From CAJQGY01 sp964523375 (lineage in GTDB: Bacteria > Pseudomonadota > Gammaproteobacteria > Magnimaribacterales > D2472), in the NCBI GenBank assembly GCA_964523375.1, contig CAZFYG010000001.1, positions 1 to 64,000 of the forward strand: 64,000 nucleotides of DNA, in the 5' to 3' direction. The position numbers and the translations under genes were made by a program. How positions within the stretch are numbered: the first letter of the stretch is position 1; the number at the start of each line of letters is the position of its first letter. Under the pieces are notes generated by a model. That model saw only the letters and a program-made list of their open reading frames with translations, ran no database searches and had not been told where the DNA came from. Shown piece after piece: positions 1 to 9,035 of this stretch.

Positions 1-54
1 AGCACAGCACTCATAACGCTGGGGTCGGTGGTTCAATTCCACCCATAGCCACCA
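1..54 (+). tRNA. tRNA-Met (CAT, elongator type), 3' portion
   Basis: Only the 3' two thirds lie in the window. The anticodon loop CTCATAA carries CAT. The T-arm is GGTGG-TTCAATT-CCACC, followed by the 3' acceptor strand and an encoded CCA ending at 54. The CTCATAA loop and the TAGCCACCA end match elongator tRNA-Met rather than initiator; a separate initiator gene lies at 8738-8814. The anticodon stem CAGCA/CGCTG has an A-C mismatch next to the loop. The 5' end is outside the window, so acceptor pairing cannot be checked. Confidence 0.88.
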
Positions 55-81
55 ATGACCATTAGTTAAATATAAGAGAGG

Positions 82-99
82 TTGTCATAACTATGACAA
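82..99. terminator. Hairpin downstream of the 77-aa membrane protein gene
   Basis: TTGTCAT (82-88) and ATGACAA (93-99) form a perfect 7-bp stem with a 4-nt loop. It lies between the 3' ends of the tRNA-Met (plus) and the small membrane protein gene (minus), so it could end transcripts from either side. There is no clear U-tract on either strand, so termination is only a suggestion. Confidence 0.35.
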
Positions 100-112
100 T
101 CTAATAATTGGT

Positions 113-346
113 TTAATCTTTCTTTAGATAGCTTAGTATTATTACAAGAGATATAAGTGCAAGAAGAGCATCTTCTCCAAGCATATTTAATATATTTGAT
201 ACATTATTATAAACATCTCCGACAAAGGGAGTTTGTGGCCCAAAAATAATACCAAGAAGAAGAGATACAATTACAAGCGGAATAAGAAGTTTAGTAACTT
301 TATTTAGAAAGGTTGTAAGGCTTGTTAATGTAACTTTAAAATTCAT
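113..346 (-). CDS. Small two-helix membrane protein of unknown function
   Basis: A 77-residue protein I do not recognise. It has a short polar N-terminus, a hydrophobic helix at about residues 19-36, a Gly/Pro/Asp linker (FGPQTP then FVGDV), and a second helix at about 58-73 ending in YLKKD. Its layout resembles the 71-residue protein just upstream: the helix-loop-helix aligns with FG at the start of the loop and LSYLK against MSLVK at the C-terminus, so the two may be paralogues. No cleavable signal peptide is evident. It is 59 bp downstream of that gene, with a strong hairpin between them. No clear Shine-Dalgarno precedes the ATG. Membrane location is inferred from hydrophobicity. Confidence 0.6.
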   Translation of the reverse strand: MNFKVTLTSLTTFLNKVTKLLIPLVIVSLLLGIIFGPQTPFVGDVYNNVSNILNMLGEDALLALISLVIILSYLKKD

Positions 347-362
347 ATGTGTTTCTATAAGA

Positions 363-393
363 GTTAAGAAGAGTGTACTCCACTCTTCTTAAC
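363..393. terminator. 13-bp perfect hairpin between the two small membrane-protein genes
   Basis: GTTAAGAAGAGTG (363-375) pairs perfectly with CACTCTTCTTAAC (381-393) around a 5-nt loop. It lies 12 bp after the stop codon of the 71-aa gene and 16 bp before the start of the 77-aa gene. It could be a terminator, an attenuator, or an RNA-stabilising structure that sets different levels of the two products. The downstream minus-strand sequence is only modestly U-rich. Confidence 0.55.
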
Positions 394-405
394 ATATTAA
401 GTATA

Positions 406-621
406 TTACTTAACTAGGCTCATTAGAACAGCTAAAACAAGAAGACCAACAACGCCACTAGTAGCTAATTGCTCAACTAATGTTGTTATGTTTCCTATTA
501 CATCAAGACCAAGAACGTCGCCAAAAGCTAATGCCCCAACGATTCCAAGTCCTAAAATGCCAGTTATAACGCTAGTTAAATTACTAACTAGGTCGCCTAT
601 CATTCTCCATGCATTATCCAT
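406..621 (-). CDS. Small two-helix membrane protein of unknown function
   Basis: A 71-residue protein I do not recognise. Residues 1-15 could form an amphipathic helix (MDNAWRMIGDLVSNL). They are followed by a Gly-rich hydrophobic helix at about 16-33, a loop FGDVLGLDVIGN, a short Thr/Leu stretch, and a second helix at about 55-70. The start is supported by an unusually G-rich ribosome site: six G residues (629-634, minus strand) 7 nt before the ATG, which suggests high translation. It follows the pnp operon hairpin at 703-738, so it probably has its own promoter in 640-700. It resembles the 77-residue protein downstream. Confidence 0.65.
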   Translation of the reverse strand: MDNAWRMIGDLVSNLTSVITGILGLGIVGALAFGDVLGLDVIGNITTLVEQLATSGVVGLLVLAVLMSLVK

Positions 622-702
622 AATATTTCCCCCCTATAGGTTTTATATGTTTTGCATGAATATAAGACCATATAAGTATAAATAGGGCAAATTATATGAA
701 AT

Positions 703-738
703 GATAAATTCTCAAAGTTTGACTTTTGAGAATTTATC
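703..738 (-). terminator. Stem-loop terminator of the rimP-pnp operon
   Basis: GATAAATTCTCAAA (703-716) and TTTGAGAATTTATC (725-738) form a perfect 14-bp stem with an 8-nt loop, 12 bp beyond the pnp stop codon. The minus strand then reads ATTTCATATAATTT, a weak U-tract. A stable 3' hairpin here could end the operon mRNA and limit 3' exonuclease decay. Confidence 0.6.
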
Positions 739-749
739 TTATATGAGTA

Positions 750-2891
750 TTATTCTTCAGAATCTGATGCTTCTTCTGCTTCATCAGAAGCTTCTTCGAC
801 TTTCTTCTCCTGAAGTGCTTTAGCTGATAGTTTCATCTTACCTCTATCAAAGCCAATAAGTTTAACTTCTATTTCATCGCCTTCTGAATAAACTGCAGAT
901 ACGCTTTCAGTTCTTTCATGTGAAATTTCAGAGATGTGCAATAGACCATCTTTACCTGGAAGAATATTTACGAAAGCTCCAAAATCAACAATTTTTACAA
1001 CTTTACCGTTATAAACTTTATTAAGCTCAGGCTCTTCTAAAATACCCTCGATGATTTCTAGACATTCTTGCATTGATGTTTGATTTTGACCAAAAACAGA
1101 AACAGTTCCATCATCACTAACATCAACAGTTGCACCTGTTTTTTCTTGCATGCCTTTAATAACAGCTCCGCCCTTTCCAATAATTTCTTTAATCTTATCT
1201 TTTTCAACCATGAATGTTTTCATAGCAGGAGCGTTCTCAGAGAGCTCTTTAGGAGTCGAAATAGCCTCATTCATAATTCCAAGAATATGAGTGATAGCAA
1301 CCTTGGCCTTAGTTAGAGCTGTTTCCATAATGGCTTCATTTATACCCTGGATTTTAATATCCATTTGTAATGCTGTAATACCATTCTCAGTTCCAGCTAC
1401 TTTAAAGTCCATATCACCTAAATGATCTTCATCACCCAAGATATCAGTTAGGACAGCAAAATCATCACCTTCTTTGATTAACCCCATTGCTATTCCGGCA
1501 ACTGGACTTGAAATTGGAACCCCTGCATCCATAAGTGATAAAGATGTACCACATACTGATGCCATTGAGCTTGATCCATTTGATTCTGTTATCTCAGAGA
1601 CAACTCTCATTGTATAACCAAAATCTTCTAGATCAGGCAATACTGCCTTGATAGCTCTTTTTGCTAAATTGCCGTGTCCAATTTCTCTTCTTTTTGGACC
1701 CATTGGCATACCGATTTCTCCAACACTATATGCTGGAAAGTTGTAATGAAGCATGAAATTGTCAGTACTTTGGCCTTCAATAGACTCAATTCTTTGAGCA
1801 TCTCTTGATGAGCCTAAAGTTGCAACAACAATTGCCTGAGTCTCACCTCTTGTGAACAATGAAGATCCGTGAGTACTAGGAAGAACATCTGTCTCAACAA
1901 ATATAGGTCTAACAGTATCTGTATCTCTTCCATCAATTCTAGGCTGCTTACTTAAAATATTTTTTCTTACTATATCTTTTTCAAGATTTTTAAATGCTCC
2001 AAGAACTTTTCCAAGTTGGATTTCATCAGCATCTGGATAAGAATCAACAATTGCATCTTTTATGACTCCAATAGCTGCTGTTCTTTCTGACTTATCTTTA
2101 ATTGTGAAAGCTTTTGTAATTTGATCAGTAAACTTCTCAGATAGCTCTGCGGCGTATACAGGAGATTCTTCATCAATAGTAACAACCCAATCCTCTTTAC
2201 CAGCTTTTTCTTTAAGTTCAGAACAGGCTTTTACAACAGCTTGCATTTCTTGATGAGCAAATAAAACGGCACCAAGCATTAGATCTTCATTAAGCTCTTT
2301 AGCTTCAGACTCAACCATTAAAACAGCTTCTTCTGTTCCAGCCACTACCATGTCTAGGTATGAATCTTCTAACTCTTCATAAGAAGGATTAAGAACATAA
2401 TTACCATCAACAAAGCCAACTCTTGCTGCTCCCATAGGACCATCAAAAGGTACTCCAGCAACACATAATGCTGCAGATGCACCTATCATAGCTGCTATAT
2501 CTGGGTTTTGATCTTTTCCTGAAGACAATACGGTACAAAAAATTTGCACTTCATTTTTAAAGCCTTCTGGGAATAAAGGTCTTATAGGCCTATCAATAAG
2601 CCTTGAAGTTAATGTTTCTCTTTCTGTTGGTCTTGCTTCTCTTTTAAAGAAACCTCCAGGTATAGTCCCTGTTGCATAAAATTTTTCTTGATAAAACACT
2701 GCTAATGGGAAGAAATCCTTTTTTGGATCTGCTTCTTTTTTTGCTACAACAGTTGTTAATACAACCAAATCATCAATGGTTACAACCACTGCTGCTGTAG
2801 CTTGCCTAGCAACTTTATTTGTTTCTAACTTTACTAATTTATTTCCGTACTGAAATTCCACTTTTGTAGATTCTAATTTATTATTTTCCAC
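750..2891 (-). CDS. pnp: Polyribonucleotide nucleotidyltransferase (PNPase)
   Basis: Phosphorolytic 3'-5' exoribonuclease and degradosome component. At 713 residues it is the usual length. Two RNase PH-like cores flank a helical linker. The KH domain follows at about 556-615 with the GKGG loop, then the S1 domain at about 620-690 with [19 protein letters not shown]. The C-terminus is an acidic Glu/Asp/Ser tail. The start codon is GTG, with AGGA five nt upstream. It is the last gene of the operon, 15 bp after rpsO, as in E. coli. PNPase usually autoregulates through its leader after RNase III cleavage; here the short rpsO-pnp gap leaves little room for such a hairpin. Confidence 0.98.
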   Translation of the reverse strand: MENNKLESTKVEFQYGNKLVKLETNKVARQATAAVVVTIDDLVVLTTVVAKKEADPKKDFFPLAVFYQEKFYATGTIPGGFFKREARPTERETLTSRLIDRPIRPLFPEGFKNEVQIFCTVLSSGKDQNPDIAAMIGASAALCVAGVPFDGPMGAARVGFVDGNYVLNPSYEELEDSYLDMVVAGTEEAVLMVESEAKELNEDLMLGAVLFAHQEMQAVVKACSELKEKAGKEDWVVTIDEESPVYAAELSEKFTDQITKAFTIKDKSERTAAIGVIKDAIVDSYPDADEIQLGKVLGAFKNLEKDIVRKNILSKQPRIDGRDTDTVRPIFVETDVLPSTHGSSLFTRGETQAIVVATLGSSRDAQRIESIEGQSTDNFMLHYNFPAYSVGEIGMPMGPKRREIGHGNLAKRAIKAVLPDLEDFGYTMRVVSEITESNGSSSMASVCGTSLSLMDAGVPISSPVAGIAMGLIKEGDDFAVLTDILGDEDHLGDMDFKVAGTENGITALQMDIKIQGINEAIMETALTKAKVAITHILGIMNEAISTPKELSENAPAMKTFMVEKDKIKEIIGKGGAVIKGMQEKTGATVDVSDDGTVSVFGQNQTSMQECLEIIEGILEEPELNKVYNGKVVKIVDFGAFVNILPGKDGLLHISEISHERTESVSAVYSEGDEIEVKLIGFDRGKMKLSAKALQEKKVEEASDEAEEASDSEE

Positions 2892-2906
2892 GATTTTCCT
2901 TTTTAA

Positions 2907-3176
2907 TTAACCTCTTAGTTTTAACTCTTTAATAATATTAGAGTAACTTTCTGGGTTCTTTCTTTTTAAATAAGCCAATAATTTTCTTCTAAGATTTACC
3001 ATTCTGATTAACCCTGTTCTTGAGTGATGGTCTTTCTTGTGTTCTTTAAAGTGACTTTGAAGTTTGTTGATATTTTCTGATAGTAATGCAATTTGAACCT
3101 CTGGTGATCCAGTGTCATTATCGCTTTTCTTAAATTTTTCGACTATCAGTTCTTTTTCTTTAGCTATTAATGCCAT
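2907..3176 (-). CDS. rpsO: 30S ribosomal protein S15
   Basis: Primary 16S rRNA-binding protein that organises the 30S platform. The length of 89 residues is exactly typical. The S15 signature is complete: [11 protein letters not shown] followed by [16 protein letters not shown]. The ATG is preceded by GAGG with a 9-nt spacer. The 85-bp gap to truB is the only sizeable one in this operon and holds inverted repeats. This suggests the known S15 feedback on its own mRNA, although the fold here is not proven. Confidence 0.98.
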   Translation of the reverse strand: MALIAKEKELIVEKFKKSDNDTGSPEVQIALLSENINKLQSHFKEHKKDHHSRTGLIRMVNLRRKLLAYLKRKNPESYSNIIKELKLRG

Positions 3177-3261
3177 TATATAATTCCTCGATGCGTGTAA
3201 TTAAAGTTTGCAGCCTCACGCAACTAAAGCATGCGAGCGTACTTTAAACCTAATTAACCTA
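3177..3261 (-). promoter_or_regulatory. Possible structured rpsO leader (S15 autoregulation)
   Basis: The truB-rpsO gap carries nested complementarity. TTAAAGT (3201-3207) pairs with ACTTTAA (3241-3247), and an inner CTCGC/GTGAG pairing is possible with one G-U. The Shine-Dalgarno GAGG lies just downstream. In E. coli S15 traps the ribosome on an rpsO leader pseudoknot. The presence of structure is seen here; binding by S15 is inferred. The region may also hold an internal promoter. Confidence 0.35.
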
Positions 3262-4101
3262 TTAAACAAGTCGTTTAAGTTGGAGCTTAGAATCCCAAAC
3301 TTCACCAAGACCGAGAAATTTTTTATCATTATCGTAGATTCTAAATAAAGTATTTTCTTGGCCCTCAAAACTAAACCTCACCCCATTTAAAAACAATCTA
3401 GTTTCATCTTGTGTTAGTGATAATTTATCAAAATTAAGAAAAGCACTTTCAATACTAATTATTGACTCATGATTCAACTCATCTAGACTAAAAGCATCAT
3501 CTAAATTAAAAACCCCTTGGCTAAGTCTTGTTAAAGATGATAAGTGAGCTCCTGTTCCCAGCCTCTCTCCAAGATCTCGAGCAATAGATCTAATATAAGT
3601 ACCTTTAGAGCAATGAATATCACAAACACATAAATTATTATGGATATTGATATTTTTGATTGAGTAAATATTTATATCTCTAGGAGGCTTTGAGATAAGC
3701 ACTCCTTCTCTAGCATATTTATATAAAGGCTTACCTTTATGTTTTAAAGCAGAGTAATAAGGTGGATTCTGCATTGACTTGCCTATAAATTGAATAAGTT
3801 CAGCCTCAACCTCATCCTTATTTTTTTTGATACCTGATGTTTGGATAATCTCTCCCATAGCATCATCGGTATCAGTAGATGACCCAAGTGTTATTCCCGC
3901 TCTATAAGTCTTATCTCCATCAAGAAAAAAAGATGAAAATTTTGTTCCCCTGTTTATACCTAAAACTAAAACACCTTCTGCCATGGGATCAAGGGTACCC
4001 AAATGACCTGCTTTTTTAATATTTAGTTTTTTTTTTGCAGCTTGAAGAGCAGAGTTAGAACTAACACCCTTTGGCTTTATAAAGTTTACAAAACCATGCA
4101 T
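3262..4101 (-). CDS. truB: tRNA pseudouridine(55) synthase TruB
   Basis: Isomerises U55 in the T-loop of most tRNAs. The catalytic Asp is D38 in GHLGTLDPMAEGVL. The N-terminal KPKG motif and the later KGTYIRSIARDLGE motif are both present. At 279 residues it is somewhat shorter than the E. coli protein, mainly at the C-terminus. It starts directly after the rbfA stop codon with no gap, which implies translational coupling. Confidence 0.97.
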   Translation of the reverse strand: MHGFVNFIKPKGVSSNSALQAAKKKLNIKKAGHLGTLDPMAEGVLVLGINRGTKFSSFFLDGDKTYRAGITLGSSTDTDDAMGEIIQTSGIKKNKDEVEAELIQFIGKSMQNPPYYSALKHKGKPLYKYAREGVLISKPPRDINIYSIKNINIHNNLCVCDIHCSKGTYIRSIARDLGERLGTGAHLSSLTRLSQGVFNLDDAFSLDELNHESIISIESAFLNFDKLSLTQDETRLFLNGVRFSFEGQENTLFRIYDNDKKFLGLGEVWDSKLQLKRLV

Positions 4102-4446
4102 CTATAAGTCTTGAAGTAACTTTTCAATATTCTCAGAATATTCAATACTTTCATCGAATCGAAAATTAATTATAGGCACTCTTCTTATCTTCATTGTTCT
4201 TGATAATTGAGATCGAACCATTCCTGAAAATTTTTTAAGAACTTTATTTTCTAGGCTACTTTCCGACTTATTTATTGATTGTCCTATTACAGAATAATAA
4301 ACAGTTGCAATGCCAATATCATCAGAGACCTTTACAGCAGTTACATTAATATTTTGCAGTCTTGGGTCTTTGGTTTTGCGATTAATTATTAAGGATATTT
4401 CTTTTTTTAGTTCATCTGCAATTTTATCTGATCTAAGTGATGCCAT
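4102..4446 (-). CDS. rbfA: 30S ribosome-binding factor A
   Basis: Late 30S maturation factor that binds near the 5' end of 16S rRNA and aids processing and cold adaptation. The length of 114 residues is close to typical. The start RSDKIADELKKEIS and the motif DPRLQNINVTAVKVSDD fit the KH-like RbfA fold, and RRVPIINFRFDESIEY is the usual C-terminal strand. It lies 5 bp after infB, as in E. coli. Confidence 0.96.
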   Translation of the reverse strand: MASLRSDKIADELKKEISLIINRKTKDPRLQNINVTAVKVSDDIGIATVYYSVIGQSINKSESSLENKVLKKFSGMVRSQLSRTMKIRRVPIINFRFDESIEYSENIEKLLQDL

Positions 4447-4451
4447 GAAAA

Positions 4452-6734
4452 TTAAGAAATAGTTTGAGCTTCCTCTTTTCTATCAAAGACTTCGATTTTA
4501 TCTTTTGGTCTGATGTCTTTATAGTTTTTAATACCCATCCCACATTCACTTCCATTTTTTACTTCTGAAACATCATCTTTGAATCTTCTTAAAGAATTGA
4601 GCTCGCCTTCAAAAATAACTATGTCATCTCTTAAAACTCTAACAGGTTTATTTCTATTCACTACGCCTTCAACAACCATACAACCTGCAACCTGACCAAA
4701 TTTAGGTGAATTGAATACTTCTAGTACTTCTGCTGTACCTATAATTTCTTCTCTAATAATAGGATCAAGCAATCCGCTCATACGCGCTTTAACATCGTCA
4801 AGAAGCTCGTATATGATGCTGTGATAGTTAAGTGGAATAGATTCTTCTTCAGCAATTTTTTTAGCAGCATTATCAGCTCTTACATTAAAACCTAGGATAA
4901 TTGCATCTGTAGCAAGGGCAAGATTTGCATCTGATTCAGATATTCCTCCAACGCCACTTGAGACAATTTTAACTTTAGCTAAATCATTACCCAGTTCATG
5001 TAATGCTGCCAATATTGCTTCACATGTTCCACCAACATCAGTTTTTACAATTATATTCAATACTTTTTTAGCATCTTGCCCAAATGATTCAAAAAGGTTA
5101 CCTGCTGAATCATCTTTTTGCTTAAGAAGCTTTCTTTCTTTTTCTCTATCGACTCTATGTTCAACAATTTCTCTTGCTTGTTTGTCATTCTTTACAACTT
5201 GGAATACATCACCAGCATTTGGAACGCTATTTAACCCAAGAACTTCTATTGCAGCTGAAGGACCTGCAGATTTCTCTTTCTTGCCATCACTTGTTGTAAT
5301 GCTTTTTATTTTTCCTATGGAGTTACCAGCGGCAATAATATCACCTGTTTTCAATGTACCATTTTGAATAAGCAGTGTAGCGACTGAGCCTTTGAATTTA
5401 TCTAATTCAGACTCAACAACAACACCTTGAGCTGGTCCGTCATATGAGGCTTTTAGCTCTAACAGTTCAGCCTCTAATGATACTGAATCTAATAATTTAT
5501 CAACGCCATCACCTTTTAAGGCTGAAACTGGAATCATCTGTATATTACCTCCCCAGTCTTCAGGAACTAAATCTTTAGCAGCAAGCTCACCTTTAACTTT
5601 TTCAGCATCTGCTCCCGCTAAGTCCATTTTGTTAATGGCAACAACAATAGAAACATTAGCAGCTTTTGCATGGTTTATAGCTTCTTCAGTTTGAGGTTTT
5701 ATACCGTCGTTTGCAGCAACAACTAAAATTACTATATCTGTAGTATTAGCTCCCCTTGCTCTCATAGATGAAAAAGCAGCATGACCAGGAGTGTCAATGA
5801 ATGTGATCCTTCCCTTGGATGTTTCAACTTGATAGGCTCCAATATGCTGAGTAATACCCCCAGCTTCACCATCAACTACTTTTGTTTCTCTTATATAATC
5901 CAATAAAGTAGTTTTACCATGATCAACATGCCCCATAACAGTCACAACAGGTGATCTTTGTGATGGTTCATCCTTATATTCAATAAGGCTTGCAAAGTCT
6001 TCTTCAAGATCTTTTTCGTCAAGAGCAACACCTATATGACCAATTTCTTCAACAACCAGAACCGCTGTTTCTTGATCTATTACATCATTAATTGTTGCAG
6101 GGACACCTAGTGCCATTAAATTCTTAACTACCACACCACCTTTAACAGCCATAAGCTTAGCAAGATCACCAACTAGAATAGTTGAAGGTATTTGAATTTC
6201 TTTCTTTATTACTTCAGTAGGTGCCTCGAACTGATGATCGCTATCTGACTTAAAACCACCCTCTCTTCTTCTGTAGGCATTTACTGCACTTGATAATTGA
6301 TCTTTTACATTAACTTTTTTAGCTGGCCTTTCGGGAGCTCTGGAAGCAGTCTTAAATTTTTCTCTTTTTTTCTGCTCTTCTTGTTTTAATCTCGCAGCCT
6401 CTTTAAGCTGTTCTTCTCTTTTTCTTTGTTGTTCTTTTAATTGCTCTGATGCTGCTGCTCTCTTTGCCTCAATATTATCTGAATAGCTCTTCACAGGTTG
6501 GCCATCATTAGAGGTTTTATTTTTTGAGGTTACGGTTATGTTTCCAGAAGATGTAACTGATTTTGAAACAGGCGCTTTTCCACCTTTGAGCGATCTAAGC
6601 AATGCCTGCTTATCAGAAGCTGTTATTTCGTCTGAACTGCTTGAATGTTTTAAACCAGCATTCTGCATTCTTTCAATAAGTGCAGAATCTGAAATTTTTA
6701 ATACTTTTGCAAAATCTTTTACTGTTAAAGCCAA
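4452..6734 (-). CDS. infB: Translation initiation factor IF-2
   Basis: GTPase that places initiator fMet-tRNA on the 30S subunit and promotes subunit joining. At 760 residues it is shorter than E. coli IF2 (about 890), with a reduced charged N-terminal region. The order is an IF2_N module (1-50), a Lys/Glu-rich linker (about 80-130), a second IF2_N module (about 185-235), and the G domain from about 262 (GHVDHGKTT, DTPGHAAF, NKMD), followed by domains II, III and IV. The start codon is TTG, supported by AGGAA six nt upstream. A TTG start would make synthesis sensitive to initiation stringency. Confidence 0.97.
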   Translation of the reverse strand: MALTVKDFAKVLKISDSALIERMQNAGLKHSSSSDEITASDKQALLRSLKGGKAPVSKSVTSSGNITVTSKNKTSNDGQPVKSYSDNIEAKRAAASEQLKEQQRKREEQLKEAARLKQEEQKKREKFKTASRAPERPAKKVNVKDQLSSAVNAYRRREGGFKSDSDHQFEAPTEVIKKEIQIPSTILVGDLAKLMAVKGGVVVKNLMALGVPATINDVIDQETAVLVVEEIGHIGVALDEKDLEEDFASLIEYKDEPSQRSPVVTVMGHVDHGKTTLLDYIRETKVVDGEAGGITQHIGAYQVETSKGRITFIDTPGHAAFSSMRARGANTTDIVILVVAANDGIKPQTEEAINHAKAANVSIVVAINKMDLAGADAEKVKGELAAKDLVPEDWGGNIQMIPVSALKGDGVDKLLDSVSLEAELLELKASYDGPAQGVVVESELDKFKGSVATLLIQNGTLKTGDIIAAGNSIGKIKSITTSDGKKEKSAGPSAAIEVLGLNSVPNAGDVFQVVKNDKQAREIVEHRVDREKERKLLKQKDDSAGNLFESFGQDAKKVLNIIVKTDVGGTCEAILAALHELGNDLAKVKIVSSGVGGISESDANLALATDAIILGFNVRADNAAKKIAEEESIPLNYHSIIYELLDDVKARMSGLLDPIIREEIIGTAEVLEVFNSPKFGQVAGCMVVEGVVNRNKPVRVLRDDIVIFEGELNSLRRFKDDVSEVKNGSECGMGIKNYKDIRPKDKIEVFDRKEEAQTIS

Positions 6735-6753
6735 AATAACTTCCTTTTAATTT

Positions 6754-8214
6754 TTATTTAAACCAATCTTCTCTTGCTTTCATGATTGCTGCCGAGCCAA
6801 CATCATCAGCTATCTCAATAATATCTTGTAACTCATCAACAGATAGTTCCGCAAAATCATCTTTATTTTTAATTCCTTTGTTTGAAAGTTTTTGAATATC
6901 ATCTTCACTAATGCCAAGACCTTCAAAGGAATCAAGATTGTCTTCTTCCTCTGTAATAGCACCCATTGCTTCCATCAGAGCAGCATCTTCAGCTGCACTT
7001 TTTATTCTTTCGATCTCAGCCTCATCTTCAGCAATATTTTTTAGTAGTGAGTTATCAACATATGCAATATCATCAAAGCTTCCAAGGCCAGAAGAAATTA
7101 TTTTCTCAGCAACTTCCTCAGTAACACTTAAGCTGTCTATAAGTTTCACCATAAATTCTGTTTCATCAACTTTAACCTTAGCTTCTGCCTCTTCACTACT
7201 AATAATATTAAGCTCCCAGCCAACCAATTGGGATGCTAAACGAATATTTTGACCTCTTGATCCAATTGCAAGAGCCAAGTTATCTTGATTTACAGCAATT
7301 TCCATTGATCTTGAGTCTTCATCCATAACGATAGAATCAACTTTCGCTGGCACTAATGCATTTATTACTAACTGCGCTGGGTTATCATCATATATAACTA
7401 TATCAATCCTTTCATTGCCAAGCTCTGATGACACGGCTTGAACTCGAGACCCTCTCATGCCAACGCATGCTCCAACTGGATCTATTCTCCCATCATTTGT
7501 TTTAACGGCAATTTTAGAGCGTGACCCTGGCTCTCTTGCGACGCCTCTAATTTCAATAATATCTTCATTAATTTCAGGCACCTCAATACTGAAAAGTTCT
7601 GTTACCATTTCTGGACATACTCTATCAAGCATTAATTGCGGTCCCCTTCCCTCAACTTCTTGAATTTTAAGAATAGCTCTAATTCGATCGTTTATTTTAT
7701 AGATCTCTCCCGGCATAAGCTTATCTCTTGGTAAGATCGCCTCAGCTTCATTTGCAATATCAACAATAATGTTATCGCGAGTTACTCTTTTGACAGAACC
7801 TCCAACCAATGTTCTATCTTTAGACTTAAATTGAGCTACTACCTTCTCTCTTTCAGCTTCTCTAACCTTCTGAAGCATTACTTGTCTCGCAGCTTGTGTT
7901 TCTATTCGCCCAAATTTAATATTTTCAACAGCCTCAGTAAAAATATCACTAAGTTCTAATTTTGTTTCTTCAGGTGATATATGCGTCTCTTTGTGGAAAT
8001 ATATATCGTCAGGATCAGCAACTATCCAGCTTCTATGAGTTTGATATTCACCAGTATCTCTATCAATGCTAACGCTAAGCTCTGCATCTTCATGAAAATG
8101 CCTTTGTGAAGCTGATGCCAATGCCACCTCAACAGCATTAAATATAACTTCTTTTGTAAGACCTTTCTCGTTTGATACTGAATCAACTACCAATAATATT
8201 TCATTACTTTGCAT
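6754..8214 (-). CDS. nusA: Transcription termination/antitermination protein NusA
   Basis: RNA polymerase-binding elongation factor acting in pausing, termination and rRNA antitermination. The order is an N-terminal RNAP-binding domain (1-125), S1 (about 135-200, VKRVTRDNIIVDI), two KH domains (about 230-345, with GACVGMRGSRVQ and AIGSRGQNIRLA), and C-terminal acidic helix-hairpin-helix repeats like the E. coli AR domains. An upstream in-frame GTG exists at 8220. I prefer the ATG at 8214 because AAGGA lies 8 nt before it. Its start overlaps the end of rimP. Confidence 0.97.
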   Translation of the reverse strand: MQSNEILLVVDSVSNEKGLTKEVIFNAVEVALASASQRHFHEDAELSVSIDRDTGEYQTHRSWIVADPDDIYFHKETHISPEETKLELSDIFTEAVENIKFGRIETQAARQVMLQKVREAEREKVVAQFKSKDRTLVGGSVKRVTRDNIIVDIANEAEAILPRDKLMPGEIYKINDRIRAILKIQEVEGRGPQLMLDRVCPEMVTELFSIEVPEINEDIIEIRGVAREPGSRSKIAVKTNDGRIDPVGACVGMRGSRVQAVSSELGNERIDIVIYDDNPAQLVINALVPAKVDSIVMDEDSRSMEIAVNQDNLALAIGSRGQNIRLASQLVGWELNIISSEEAEAKVKVDETEFMVKLIDSLSVTEEVAEKIISSGLGSFDDIAYVDNSLLKNIAEDEAEIERIKSAAEDAALMEAMGAITEEEDNLDSFEGLGISEDDIQKLSNKGIKNKDDFAELSVDELQDIIEIADDVGSAAIMKAREDWFK

Positions 8215-8686
8215 GTTCACTTTCCTTCATAATTTTTTCAAAATTTGGTTCTAATTTACAGAAATCCATATCCCCAAACTCTAGTTTATATTCAAGATCA
8301 GATGTCTCTATTGTAATTAACTGATCTTTACATTCTGTTAAGCAACCACTGATATTCTTAATACCATTCAATGGCTCTCTTAATTTTATTTTAAAGCTTT
8401 CTCCAATATAGTCATTTAATTGACCAAAGTTAAAGAATCTTCTTTCAATACCTGGTGTTGAAACCTCTAAAACAAAATCTTCACCAAGGATTGATTCTAA
8501 CTCAACCTCGTAATTTAAATCTCTTGAAACATTCTCACAATCTTCAATGCCAGCACCCTCATGAGATTCGATATATATTCTTAAAGTGGGTCTTCTTTTG
8601 CCTCTTAATATCTCAATACCCCATAGATAGCACTCATGCCTGCCAATTACAGGGTTTACAATGTTCTCTATATCGTCCTTATTCAT
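8204..8686 (-). CDS. rimP: Ribosome maturation factor RimP
   Basis: Assists 30S assembly, notably S12 incorporation. The open frame runs upstream to 8764 through the tRNA-fMet gene, so that extension cannot be real. The start at 8686 gives 160 residues beginning MNKDDIENIV, close to the family length. The conserved ESHEGAGIEDCENVSR and FVLEVSTPGIERR segments are present. It is the first protein gene after metY, overlaps nusA, and holds the usual rimP-nusA-infB position. Confidence 0.95.
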   Translation of the reverse strand: MNKDDIENIVNPVIGRHECYLWGIEILRGKRRPTLRIYIESHEGAGIEDCENVSRDLNYEVELESILGEDFVLEVSTPGIERRFFNFGQLNDYIGESFKIKLREPLNGIKNISGCLTECKDQLITIETSDLEYKLEFGDMDFCKLEPNFEKIMKESEHAK

Positions 8687-8737
8687 TCTCTTATATAAAA
8701 AAAGGGCAAATGCCCCACAAAAATTAATATATGTATG

Positions 8738-8814
<77 letters not shown>

Positions 8815-8829
8815 TCGCACCGAACGTGA

Positions 8830-8859
8830 AGTGTAAATAAAGGTACTACCATTGGTCAA
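8830..8859 (-). promoter_or_regulatory. Sigma-70 promoter of the metY-rimP-pnp operon
   Basis: On the minus strand TTGACC (8854-8859) and TACACT (8830-8835) are separated by 18 bp. Predicted initiation falls a few bases before the tRNA-fMet 5' end at 8814. It is divergent from the tRNA-Leu promoter. The -35 matches consensus at five of six positions and the -10 at four of six. Confidence 0.55.
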
Positions 8860-8871
8860 GTTATATATTTA

Positions 8872-8900
8872 TTAATATTTAAAAAATATGTTGGTATAAT
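8872..8900 (+). promoter_or_regulatory. Promoter of tRNA-Leu
   Basis: A perfect TATAAT (8895-8900) lies 9 bp before the mature tRNA 5' end. A weak -35, TTAATA (8872-8877), sits 17 bp upstream. The spacing to the tRNA and the perfect -10 support it; the -35 does not. Confidence 0.6.
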
Positions 8901-8909
8901 TCCTGCTCA

Positions 8910-8996
8910 GCCGAGGTGGTGGAATTGGTAGACACGCTAGCTTGAGGGGTTAGTGAGTGAAAACTCGTGCGGGTTCAAGTCCCGCTCTCGGCACCA
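8910..8996 (+). tRNA. tRNA-Leu (GAG)
   Basis: An 87-nt class II tRNA with a long variable arm. GCCGAGG pairs with CTCGGC-type acceptor bases before an encoded CCA. Anticodon loop TTGAGGG gives GAG, reading CUY Leu codons. A tRNA-Leu between secG and rimP is a conserved arrangement in Pseudomonas and relatives. Here it is on the opposite strand to both neighbours. Confidence 0.95.
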
Positions 8997-9035
8997 GCTT
9001 CTAATAAAAATAAAGAATAACTTAATATTATTTAA

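Noticed and set aside
1..738. tRNA-Met 3' end as an integration site for a small mobile element carrying the two small genes
   Set aside because: I found no second copy of the tRNA 3' sequence in the window and no integrase or phage gene.
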